From the NCBI GenBank assembly GCA_021846695.1, contig JAJZWN010000002.1:1-64000 (forward strand): DNA of 64,000 bases, in the 5' to 3' direction. Source of the stretch: Thermoplasmata archaeon (lineage in GTDB: Archaea > Thermoplasmatota > Thermoplasmata > Thermoplasmatales > Thermoplasmataceae). The notes below the pieces were generated by a model. It did not search any database, had not been told where the DNA came from, and saw only the letters and a program-made list of their open reading frames with translations. Shown here one piece after another: positions 8,237 to 15,216 of this stretch; the stretch's first letter is position 1; each line of letters begins with the position of its first letter. A program made the translations under genes and the position numbers.

Positions 8237-9349
8237 TTAGTTTGGCTTTTTATACTCTATTCCAAACCCGGGCCTGTCACCAAGTTCAATGTAACCCTTT
8301 ACAGGGAATGGTATTCCTTCCATATCCTGCTCCATCCACTCCCTGTATTTGGTCAGGAACTCTGCAACAGGTGTCACGCTTTCCGGCTCTGATATTATAC
8401 AGTGGAGGTTATAAACATTGCCTGTGTGCGGTACAATAATAGCTCCATAGGTTTCGGCAAGCGCGGCTATCTTTTTCATAGGTGTTATGCCGCCTGTCCA
8501 GACAGCATCCGGCTGCAGTATTCTTATGCCCGCATCCAGTAATCTTTTAAAATCGTATACATGATAATGGTGTTCCCCCTCTGATATGGGTATATCTGTT
8601 TTCAGTGTTAGCATTTTCATGGCCTCGAAATCATCAGGCATAAAGGGCTCCTCCACCCATGCCATATCATATTTTTCAAGCTTCTTTACCATTTTAAGTG
8701 CAAAGTTGTAATTCCATGACATCCACGCGTCACCTGCCAGTTCCACATCGTATCCCACCGCGTCCCTTATGGCCCTTACGAGTTCTATGTTTTTACTGAC
8801 ACCGTCAACATCTGATGGGCCTGAAATAAATCTCATCTTCATAGTCTTGTAACCCTCTGACACATATTTCCGTGCCTCTTCCTGCAGTTCTGGTATGGCT
8901 GTTGGATGCAGATGCGATGCATATGCCCTTATTTTTTTTCGTGTGGGGCCGCCCATTATACGGTATGCTGGAACACCGAGATACCTTGAATAAAGGTCGT
9001 ACATAAGGATGTTGATTGCACTGAGAGCGTGCATCATAACGCCGGCTCTCCCCAGGGGAAGGGACAGCCTGTAAAGCATGTCCCAGGCCATGTTTATTTC
9101 AGAAACGTCCAGTCCGTTCAATTTTTTTGACAGATCAACGGCAAAATCCGCAACGTCTGAAGTTGTGTTGTAGTACGCTGCATAATCACCTGCCCTCATC
9201 TCAAGGGTGCAAACTTCATTGATCATGGCGGCCTCAGTAGGCGATACCTCGCCAAGGATGTTTTTATAATAATCTGTTGGCTTGACATATCTGTAAACAG
9301 GCTGTTCCACCTTTTCCCTACCAATTATTCTTACGCCTTCGATCTTCAT
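8237..9349 (-). CDS. Enolase-superfamily sugar-acid dehydratase, L-rhamnonate dehydratase-like
   Basis: This 370-residue protein is a member of the mandelate racemase branch and would dehydrate an aldonate to a 2-keto-3-deoxy acid. Motifs: KMRF with Lys171, metal ligands Asp207 (GDAWMSW), Glu233 (WVEEPF) and Glu259 (SEGEHHY), then QPDAVWTGG and the general-base His308 in VPHTGNVY. The strings WMS, GEHH, QPD-x-x-W-x-GG, VPH-x-x-x-VY and a GFG(I/V)E end are characteristic of L-rhamnonate dehydratases as I know them from the E. coli enzyme. Related archaeal enzymes act on gluconate or galactonate, so specificity is inferred from motifs and from the GH78 gene nearby. It is the first gene of a pair with the MBL-like protein. 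Confidence 0.8.
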   Translation of the reverse strand: MKIEGVRIIGREKVEQPVYRYVKPTDYYKNILGEVSPTEAAMINEVCTLEMRAGDYAAYYNTTSDVADFAVDLSKKLNGLDVSEINMAWDMLYRLSLPLGRAGVMMHALSAINILMYDLYSRYLGVPAYRIMGGPTRKKIRAYASHLHPTAIPELQEEARKYVSEGYKTMKMRFISGPSDVDGVSKNIELVRAIRDAVGYDVELAGDAWMSWNYNFALKMVKKLEKYDMAWVEEPFMPDDFEAMKMLTLKTDIPISEGEHHYHVYDFKRLLDAGIRILQPDAVWTGGITPMKKIAALAETYGAIIVPHTGNVYNLHCIISEPESVTPVAEFLTKYREWMEQDMEGIPFPVKGYIELGDRPGFGIEYKKPN

Positions 9350-9460
9350 AATATCATATTTTTAATGTTTGATTATTATTAAATCTATATCCGGAAATGT
9401 TCGTATATGGAAAGAGGGAATATTGCACATTATTTTTATATTATTTCATTATATTAAATT

Positions 9461-10216
9461 ATGAAAGCTGTTATAATTACAGTTGGAAACGAAATACTGA
9501 AGGGCAGGACCGTAAACACAAATTTTTCCTATATAGGAGAATTGCTTACATATTCAGGATATGATGTTGTAAAGGGAATAATTGTCAGGGATAATCTTGA
9601 TGAGATAGCCAATGCTTTCAGGGAATCTTTTTCAGCAGGTGATATTATTATATCTTCCGGCGGGCTGGGTCCCACCTATGACGACATGACGCTGAAGGGG
9701 TTCTCTGCATGCTTCGGATTGAAGCTTGTAAAAAATCAGGAGGCCGAGAATATGATACTCGGGAAGGCAGGGTATATGACTCCTGCCAGGGAAAAAATGT
9801 CAATCCTCCCCGAAGGATCAGAACCACTGGAAAACAGGGCCGGAACAGCCCCTGGCATTTATATTGAAATTTCCGGTAAGACCTTTATAATAGTCCCTGG
9901 GGTTCCGGGAGAGGTGAAATCTATCATGGAAGGAATAAAGGACAGGATAAAAGTACCCGGATTTCAATATACTGATAGATCTGAAAATCTGTATAATGTT
10001 AAGGAAAGCCTCATAGCGCCTTTAATAGCTGACCTTATGAAAAAATATGGTGGCAATGCATACATAAAAACACACCCGAAAGTAGATGAGAATGGAGAGC
10101 CGTGGGTTGAGGTGGAGGTATCCGCATGGGGAAACGACAGGGGTGCCATAGAAAAACTGGCTGATTCCATACTGGAGCAGATAAAGGAAGATGCAATGCA
10201 GAATAATTATAAGTAA
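9461..10216 (+). CDS. CinA-like molybdopterin-binding-fold protein
   Basis: This 251-residue protein has the MoCF_biosynth fold of the CinA N-terminal domain (COG1058): ITVGNEILKGRTVNTN at the start, ISSGGLGPTYDDMT (about residues 63-76) and the late FIIVPGVPGEV (about 146-156). It lacks the C-terminal NMN amidohydrolase domain of full CinA, as usual for archaeal homologues. Biochemical roles suggested for this domain include ADP-ribose or nucleotide pyrophosphatase activity; none can be assigned here. It is divergent from the preceding dehydratase and is followed 17 bases later by a DUF2240 gene, a probable two-gene operon. Confidence 0.85.
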   Translation: MKAVIITVGNEILKGRTVNTNFSYIGELLTYSGYDVVKGIIVRDNLDEIANAFRESFSAGDIIISSGGLGPTYDDMTLKGFSACFGLKLVKNQEAENMILGKAGYMTPAREKMSILPEGSEPLENRAGTAPGIYIEISGKTFIIVPGVPGEVKSIMEGIKDRIKVPGFQYTDRSENLYNVKESLIAPLIADLMKKYGGNAYIKTHPKVDENGEPWVEVEVSAWGNDRGAIEKLADSILEQIKEDAMQNNYK

Positions 10217-10233
10217 ATAAATGATTTACCCGC

Positions 10234-10710
10234 ATGAATAAGGATATGGCAAGAAAACTCATAGCCCTGGTGGCCATGAAAAAGGCCAGCGGTTATACCA
10301 GCTCAGATTTTATCAATACACTATCATTCAAACGTGCCCTGATTCCCCCGGATACTGTGGAACGTTTTATTGAGTCTTCCCTTAATGAGAAGCTCATAGT
10401 TGAAAAGGAAGGAAAATATGTTCCAAATTTCAGCACCGAGGGAGTTATAGTGCCACTGGATTTTTCAGTTGATGTTGATGAACTTTTCTCGGAGGCGGCT
10501 GAAAAGCCACTGGTAGACAGAATGCTGGAAGCGGCTTCGGCCTCAGGAAAAATGACAAAAAAGGAGGCAATAATCAAGGCCAGGGATCTGCTATCCGGCA
10601 TGCAGTTTATAGATTTTGAAACGGCAATGGTCACTGTTCTTTCGGATGCTGGAATAGATATATCCTCATTTGTAGCTGAAAAGGAGAATAACTCCGGATA
10701 CTCTCAATAA
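10234..10710 (+). CDS. DUF2240-family archaeal protein
   Basis: This 158-residue protein of the archaeal DUF2240 type has no known function. The N-terminal part (about 1-70) looks like a winged-helix fold (KLIALVAMKKASGYTSSDFI, then ALIPPDTVERFI and EKLIVEKEGKYVPNF). The C-terminal half has the conserved helix pair around MTKKEAIIKARDLLSGMQFIDFETAM. It follows the CinA-like gene closely and its 3' end overlaps the convergent trm1 gene by 7 bases. A nucleic-acid role is plausible from the fold but not shown. Confidence 0.8.
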   Translation: MNKDMARKLIALVAMKKASGYTSSDFINTLSFKRALIPPDTVERFIESSLNEKLIVEKEGKYVPNFSTEGVIVPLDFSVDVDELFSEAAEKPLVDRMLEAASASGKMTKKEAIIKARDLLSGMQFIDFETAMVTVLSDAGIDISSFVAEKENNSGYSQ

Positions 10711-11759
10711 ATCAGGTGCAGGGCATCCTTTACCGGGACTGAAACTTTTATACCTGTATCTGAAAACTGGGATCTTCCGCACTGTATGCCATTCCCGGCC
10801 AGTTTTTCCATGCTTGATTCCATTCCCATGGAATCGTGGTGTATAATCCTGGCAAAATCTGCGATATCTGCGAAGTACAGTGAGAGGTCATTGTTTTTCA
10901 CTGCATCCAGGGATTTTAAAAACAATTTATCGGGGTTTTCAATTATATTCAGGCCTTTAACCACATCCGAATTGAGATTGCCCAGCCACATGGGACCTTC
11001 GCTGGATTCAGGGTATTCCGGTGCCAATCCTGTGTGCCGGTTGAATGTGCCTATTTTCTCCAGCTGCCTGTCTGCCATGGAAGATGATGAAATTATCTGG
11101 AATATTACACGGTAATAATGGGAGTGCCATAGGGATATCATGGGTATTGCGGCCCTATCCATTGCAGCTGCCCGTTTAACAATTTCGCCGATTAACAGGC
11201 GTATGCCTGATTCGTGCCTGTAGGTATCATTGATTATTGACGCCCCGTAGCGCCTGAACGTTTTCCTCCCCATGGAGCCGGTAAGGGCGGTAAGGTCTGT
11301 GGGGGTAATTCCGATGTAGCCCTTATTCCTGATATTCAGCATGGCGTCATCAATATATGGCAGCACTGATCCGTAGGGATCGATATCTATATAATCAAAC
11401 AGAAAATCGTTCAGTACTGCCTGAAATGTTCTATTGTATACCTCAACATCAGACCCATTCAGGTCCCTGTTGATTTTTATATACTCAAATGATTTTTTAT
11501 TTATTTCAGAAATAACTGTTTTTACTCCGGCCTCCCGGTTAATCCTCAGCCCCCTTATGCCGGTGCCGCCGAAGGCATCCAGCGCTATCCTGGGTTTTAC
11601 TGTCCTGAGGAAAGATACTGTAATATCCCGGTTAAGTTTCTGATCGAGATTATAAAAACCTGGAGTTTTTGTACCCGGGCCCTTTATAAAAAAATTATCA
11701 GGGGCCATTATCCTTACGGAGCCCTCTGATAATGTCTTAAATTGATTCTTCCTCTCCAT
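10704..11759 (-). CDS. trm1: tRNA (guanine26-N2)-dimethyltransferase Trm1
   Basis: This enzyme methylates N2 of G26 in tRNA with S-adenosylmethionine. The 351 residues fit archaeal Trm1. The early signature is EGSVRIMAPDNFF (about 12-24), the SAM-binding motif I is ALDAFGGTGIRG (about 59-70), and the catalytic motif IV is DYIDIDPYGS (about 122-131), with LTALTGSMGRKTFRRYG further on. The C-terminal domain is intact. The gene overlaps the end of the upstream THEP1 gene by 23 bases, forming the last member of an mptD-THEP1-trm1 operon, and converges with the DUF2240 gene. Confidence 0.93.
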   Translation of the reverse strand: MERKNQFKTLSEGSVRIMAPDNFFIKGPGTKTPGFYNLDQKLNRDITVSFLRTVKPRIALDAFGGTGIRGLRINREAGVKTVISEINKKSFEYIKINRDLNGSDVEVYNRTFQAVLNDFLFDYIDIDPYGSVLPYIDDAMLNIRNKGYIGITPTDLTALTGSMGRKTFRRYGASIINDTYRHESGIRLLIGEIVKRAAAMDRAAIPMISLWHSHYYRVIFQIISSSSMADRQLEKIGTFNRHTGLAPEYPESSEGPMWLGNLNSDVVKGLNIIENPDKLFLKSLDAVKNNDLSLYFADIADFARIIHHDSMGMESSMEKLAGNGIQCGRSQFSDTGIKVSVPVKDALHLIY

Positions 11760-12282
11760 TCAATACCTTTAAAATTTTAAATGGCAGTATGTTCTTGTTG
11801 ATGGGGGTAATATCAAAAACCCTCACACTTTCATAGCCGCGGAATTCCTGGAGCACTGGGTTTCTGGATTTCTTATGCAGTGTTACGATTATCGATTTAT
11901 CAGATTTCATTGTTTCCTCTATCTCGGCCTTTATCTGCTTGGTTGTATTTTCAATTTTCCCGAGCTCGTCTATTATTATAACATCTGCCTCCTCTCTTGA
12001 TTTCTGGAGGCTGGGGACCAGAAGCTCTTCCAGCGCCTTTGTATCCACCCCGAGTTTGTCCACCTTTACCCTTGAAACAAGATCACTTCTGGCGAATTCA
12101 ACCTTTCTCTTTGTAAGAATATCCGTAATATAATAGGCAAGCACCCTTCCGTGTTCAATCTTTTCTGATACAAGTGTACCCTCTATTAATTTTCCATTGT
12201 TTTTTAGCATCTCCATAATCTTATTCAGTGCCTCGGTCTTTATAGAACCGATTGGTCCGGTTATCCCTACTTTTATTGCCAT
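11737..12282 (-). CDS. THEP1-like nucleoside-triphosphatase
   Basis: This 181-residue NTPase is of the THEP1 (COG1618) family. It has an early P-loop (GPIGSIKTEAL, about 9-19) and Walker B with the family's Glu (VIIIDELGKIE, about 100-110). The P-loop is unusual: most members read GxPGxGKT, while this one has Ile-Lys-Thr where Gly-Lys-Thr is expected. The Lys is kept, so binding is likely but perhaps altered. The gene begins two bases after mptD ends and overlaps trm1. Thermophile THEP1 proteins hydrolyse nucleotides in vitro; the physiological role is unknown. Confidence 0.85.
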   Translation of the reverse strand: MAIKVGITGPIGSIKTEALNKIMEMLKNNGKLIEGTLVSEKIEHGRVLAYYITDILTKRKVEFARSDLVSRVKVDKLGVDTKALEELLVPSLQKSREEADVIIIDELGKIENTTKQIKAEIEETMKSDKSIIVTLHKKSRNPVLQEFRGYESVRVFDITPINKNILPFKILKVLNGEEESI

Positions 12283-12284
12283 TA

Positions 12285-12638
12285 TTATTCCTCCAAATAC
12301 ATCAGCGGGTAATTCAGGTCCTGCACATAATGCATCCTTGCCCTTACCGCCTGACCATTATATTCAACGGTTAACCTTACATCCATCATTTCTCCTGAGA
12401 GGGATGTATACTGGAACGATGTGCTCTGGCTTCCCATATTAATTTCTACGGATACGTGCTTAACAAAGGGCTGTACTGATACACTTTTTTCTATTGCCCG
12501 TGAAATTTCGTCTATATTGCTCTCATTTACAGGCACACCGGTATACTGATGAAATATGCCACCCAGTTTTATGCCCGCCTCGAATATTGCCCTTTCCCTA
12601 TCTGTGCAGTGAAAATATTTGCGGGCCGGGTCTAACAT
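12285..12638 (-). CDS. mptD: Archaeal dihydroneopterin aldolase (MptD-type)
   Basis: The conserved core RERAIFEAGIKLGGIFHQYTG (about residues 13-33), followed by VP(V)NESNIDEISRAIEKS and QPFVKHVSV, matches the archaeal DHNA family (PF04038, COG2098). That enzyme cleaves 7,8-dihydroneopterin to 6-hydroxymethyl-dihydropterin in methanopterin or folate synthesis. I chose ATG 12638 (MLDPARKYF). The in-frame ATG at 12683 adds 15 residues lying over an AT-rich, promoter-like stretch (TTATTAAATA) and unlike the family. It heads an operon with THEP1 and trm1. The fold is clear; the exact pterin product in this organism is not. Confidence 0.85.
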   Translation of the reverse strand: MLDPARKYFHCTDRERAIFEAGIKLGGIFHQYTGVPVNESNIDEISRAIEKSVSVQPFVKHVSVEINMGSQSTSFQYTSLSGEMMDVRLTVEYNGQAVRARMHYVQDLNYPLMYLEE

Positions 12639-12794
12639 TATATAGTGTATTACATATAATTTATTAAATATTGTTCTTTTCAAAATTACGAATTTTTAAA
12701 CCTTTTGTTTGGAACATTGAAAAAAGATTTAGATGAGTTTATATGTAAGTTTACTATAGCATTACCTGTAGCTGATAAATTAAGGTGAATAATA

Positions 12795-13526
12795 GTGAAT
12801 GTTTACAGGAATATTATGTCAATCCTGAAATACAAAAAAGTGCATATGACGCTGATAGACCCGGCAGCACAACCCCCTGAAAAATCAGGGGATCTGGCGG
12901 AGAAGGCAGACAGGGCTGGCACAGATTTCTTTCTAATAGGTGGGTCAACTGACATAAATTCACATTTAATGGATATAACCATTGAAAAAATAAGGGCAAA
13001 AACAGAGAAACAGATTATTATTTTTCCAGGTTCAAGGACAATGATCAGCAGGTATGCCGATGCAATATATTACATGATGCTGATGAATTCAACCAATATT
13101 GACTACATAGTAGGCCATCAGATAGGATCAGCATCTGTCCTGAAAAAACTTGGAATAGAGACGATCCCCATGGGGTATCTGGTATTTGAGCCGGGCATGA
13201 CTGTTGGCAGGGTTGGGAATGCGAGGCTTATAGGCAGGGAAGATGAGAACACTGCACTTTCCTATGCTGTTGCTGCTGAATTTTTCGGTTTTAAATTGCT
13301 GTACCTGGAAGCAGGATCCGGGGCTCCAGAACCGGTGGGGTGCAATGTCATAACCAGAATAAAGGAAGCTGTGAACATTCCGGTTATAGTAGGCGGGGGC
13401 ATAAGAGATTATGAAAAGGCAAGATCTGTGCTCGATGCAGGTGCAGACATAATTGTTACCGGTACAGTTGTTGAAAAACACGAAAACCCGTATATAGCTC
13501 TTAAGGATATTATCAATGCAATATAG
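12795..13526 (+). CDS. Geranylgeranylglyceryl phosphate synthase
   Basis: This enzyme makes the first ether bond of archaeal lipids, joining geranylgeranyl diphosphate to sn-glycerol-1-phosphate, on a TIM barrel of 243 residues. Diagnostic segments are HMTLIDPAAQPP (about 17-28), FLIGGSTDI (about 47-55), YLEAGSGAPEPVG (about 175-187) and the phosphate loop PVIVGGGIRDYEKA followed by GADIIVTGTVVE. It starts with GTG at 12795, six bases after AAGGTGA. It is divergent from mptD and stands alone. It pairs functionally with the tetraether-synthase-like gene at 57.9-59.7 kb. Confidence 0.95.
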   Translation: MNVYRNIMSILKYKKVHMTLIDPAAQPPEKSGDLAEKADRAGTDFFLIGGSTDINSHLMDITIEKIRAKTEKQIIIFPGSRTMISRYADAIYYMMLMNSTNIDYIVGHQIGSASVLKKLGIETIPMGYLVFEPGMTVGRVGNARLIGREDENTALSYAVAAEFFGFKLLYLEAGSGAPEPVGCNVITRIKEAVNIPVIVGGGIRDYEKARSVLDAGADIIVTGTVVEKHENPYIALKDIINAI

Positions 13527-13599
13527 ATTTTTTATTTCGCAGGTTTATTGATGCACCATTTCTACCTAAATTATATTAGGGTGCAGAAAATGCTGAATA

Positions 13600-14547
13600 A
13601 TGGATAATGAACTTGCCAGTCCGCTGTATTTCCTTTATGCTATTCAGAGGAGCCCCTATGGATTCAATTTAAAGTGGAAAAACATAAAGCCCCTGGTATC
13701 CTACATGTTCGGGGATGATATCTACAAAAAGCTCCAGGATAACAGGATAATCAGCACGTATTCTGATGAAAATATTCTGGAGATCATAAATGTGCCTGAT
13801 GTGAGGTACAATATAAGTGATTCAGATAAGGAAACACTTTTCAATAAATTTATAGGATATGCCACCAGGAATCCATTAATTGAAGGCATACTTAAGATTA
13901 TGTACCTGGACAGAAAGATTGCACAGTTCATAATGGACATATTGAGTCAGGATGCAGGAAAAACACAGGATGATTTTACCATCTACGCCGATTTTCCTGT
14001 TATAAACTCCCCCGACTTTTATTATTCAAACGCTTTTGCTGACTACTGCAAGCCATACATAGAGAACTTCAAATTGGATATGGAAAAGATCAGGCCGTAC
14101 ATCGGACAGGAATGGTTTACCCGCCTGATAATCATACTGCGGGATGGATCATTCAACAGCAGTTTCTCCAAGGCTGTAGAAAATAATGAAGGGCCCTTCA
14201 TATCAGGACTGAAAGAAATAGTGGAAAATGATTACCTATCCCAGATCATAGTAAACCTGGATTCTTTTTTGAACAGCAGTGATGTTAACAGATCTCTTCT
14301 TAATTTCGCTTCAAGATCGGTGAGGGAGAAAAAGGTCAGGCGGTTCTATGACTGGCTTTCAATTGCAAATGATATAATGGTTGGTCTGGAATTCGTTATA
14401 GGAAGTATATTCTTCCTTCCCAGCGAGGCAAAGTACTCTACTCTTGGTGTGTATCTCTTTATCGTAGGCAGTACCCAGCTGCTCATAAGGCCAATGATAA
14501 ACATAGCGAGAAGGGTACATATACTGGTACTCCACAGGGAGAAGTAG
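13600..14547 (+). CDS. YrhK-tailed membrane protein, paralogue 1
   Basis: I do not recognise the first 230 residues, which are soluble-looking and helical with no motif. The last 70 or so (YDWLSIANDIMVGLEFVIGS, then a second hydrophobic helix LGVYLFIVGSTQLLIRP, ending in basic residues) match the YrhK-type two-helix membrane domain: an ND-x-x-x-G start, a GS-x-x-F turn and a second GS/QLL helix. A close paralogue lies at 24906-25865 with the same order and the same YDW-x-x-IAND signature, so a duplicated family exists here. The long N-terminal domain probably faces the cytoplasm. It converges with a small membrane protein, 3 bases apart. Confidence 0.7.
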   Translation: MDNELASPLYFLYAIQRSPYGFNLKWKNIKPLVSYMFGDDIYKKLQDNRIISTYSDENILEIINVPDVRYNISDSDKETLFNKFIGYATRNPLIEGILKIMYLDRKIAQFIMDILSQDAGKTQDDFTIYADFPVINSPDFYYSNAFADYCKPYIENFKLDMEKIRPYIGQEWFTRLIIILRDGSFNSSFSKAVENNEGPFISGLKEIVENDYLSQIIVNLDSFLNSSDVNRSLLNFASRSVREKKVRRFYDWLSIANDIMVGLEFVIGSIFFLPSEAKYSTLGVYLFIVGSTQLLIRPMINIARRVHILVLHREK

Positions 14548-14550
14548 GGC

Positions 14551-14868
14551 CTATTTCTTTATAAGTACCCTGAGCCGGGCTATGGCCTGAGATGCTTCAT
14601 CCGGCTTGAGTTCATTTATGTTTTTTCCAGTAAAGAGTGATATTGCTGTTCTGGTAAGTATAACAGTTTCTACCCCGGTTCCAAGTGCTGCAACTATAAG
14701 CACGGTAAATCCCGTAATGAAAATATGGAGATGCCTGTCTGCATACCCTGTGTTAAGTGTAAAATATGTAAAAATAAAGAATCCCACTATAAATACCAGT
14801 GAAAGTGAAAACGAAACAAGCCTTATGCGGAAAAGTCTAACTGCCTCCCTTCGATCCAGTCTGGCCAT
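14551..14868 (-). CDS. Small two-helix membrane protein, unknown
   Basis: This 105-residue protein has a basic N-terminus (MARLDRREAVRLFRIR), two hydrophobic helices (about 17-36 and 48-70) and a charged C-terminal tail ending in ARLRVLIKK. No family is recognised. The two helices and short length would suit an accessory subunit or membrane anchor. It is convergent with the YrhK-tailed gene and divergent from purS. Coding is supported by a clean frame and codon use like its neighbours. Confidence 0.6.
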   Translation of the reverse strand: MARLDRREAVRLFRIRLVSFSLSLVFIVGFFIFTYFTLNTGYADRHLHIFITGFTVLIVAALGTGVETVILTRTAISLFTGKNINELKPDEASQAIARLRVLIKK

Positions 14869-14937
14869 AAAGGTTAAAGATGATATAAAATATTAAATTT
14901 TGTGCAGGATTTACAGGCATATATTATGCAGGGATAA

Positions 14938-14973
14938 ACAATAAATTTAATTTCATAATTAAAATACAGTTTT
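14938..14973 (+). promoter_or_regulatory. Probable purS-purL promoter
   Basis: An AT-rich TATA-like block (ACAATAAATTTAATTTCA region, 14938-14955) ends about 20 bases before the purS ATG at 14974, and no Shine-Dalgarno sequence lies between. This fits a leaderless transcript. It is assigned by position only. Confidence 0.35.
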
Positions 14974-15216
14974 ATGAGGATCAAGGTTCAGATCAAATAC
15001 CTTCCAAATGTAGAAGACCCGGAAGCTTTGAGCATAAGGAGAAATCTGGAGCTCACAGGCTACAGAGGCATAAAGAATGTTTATTCATATAAAACCTATG
15101 AATTTGAAACCACGCTGGATGAAAAGGATAGCATGGATGAAATTAAAGAAATTGCAGAGAAACTGCTTACAAATCCAGTTATACAGGAATATAAGATAGA
15201 GGAAATAAGTGAATAA
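14974..15216 (+). CDS. purS: Phosphoribosylformylglycinamidine synthase subunit PurS
   Basis: At 80 residues this is the normal PurS length. The hallmark is PNVEDPEALSIRRNLELTGY (about 10-29), followed by the strand VYSYKTYEFE and the end TNPVIQEYKIEEI. PurS forms the interface that lets the small PurL work with the glutaminase PurQ in step 4 of purine synthesis. purL overlaps it by 8 bases, so the two are translationally coupled. purQ is not in this window. Confidence 0.93.
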   Translation: MRIKVQIKYLPNVEDPEALSIRRNLELTGYRGIKNVYSYKTYEFETTLDEKDSMDEIKEIAEKLLTNPVIQEYKIEEISE

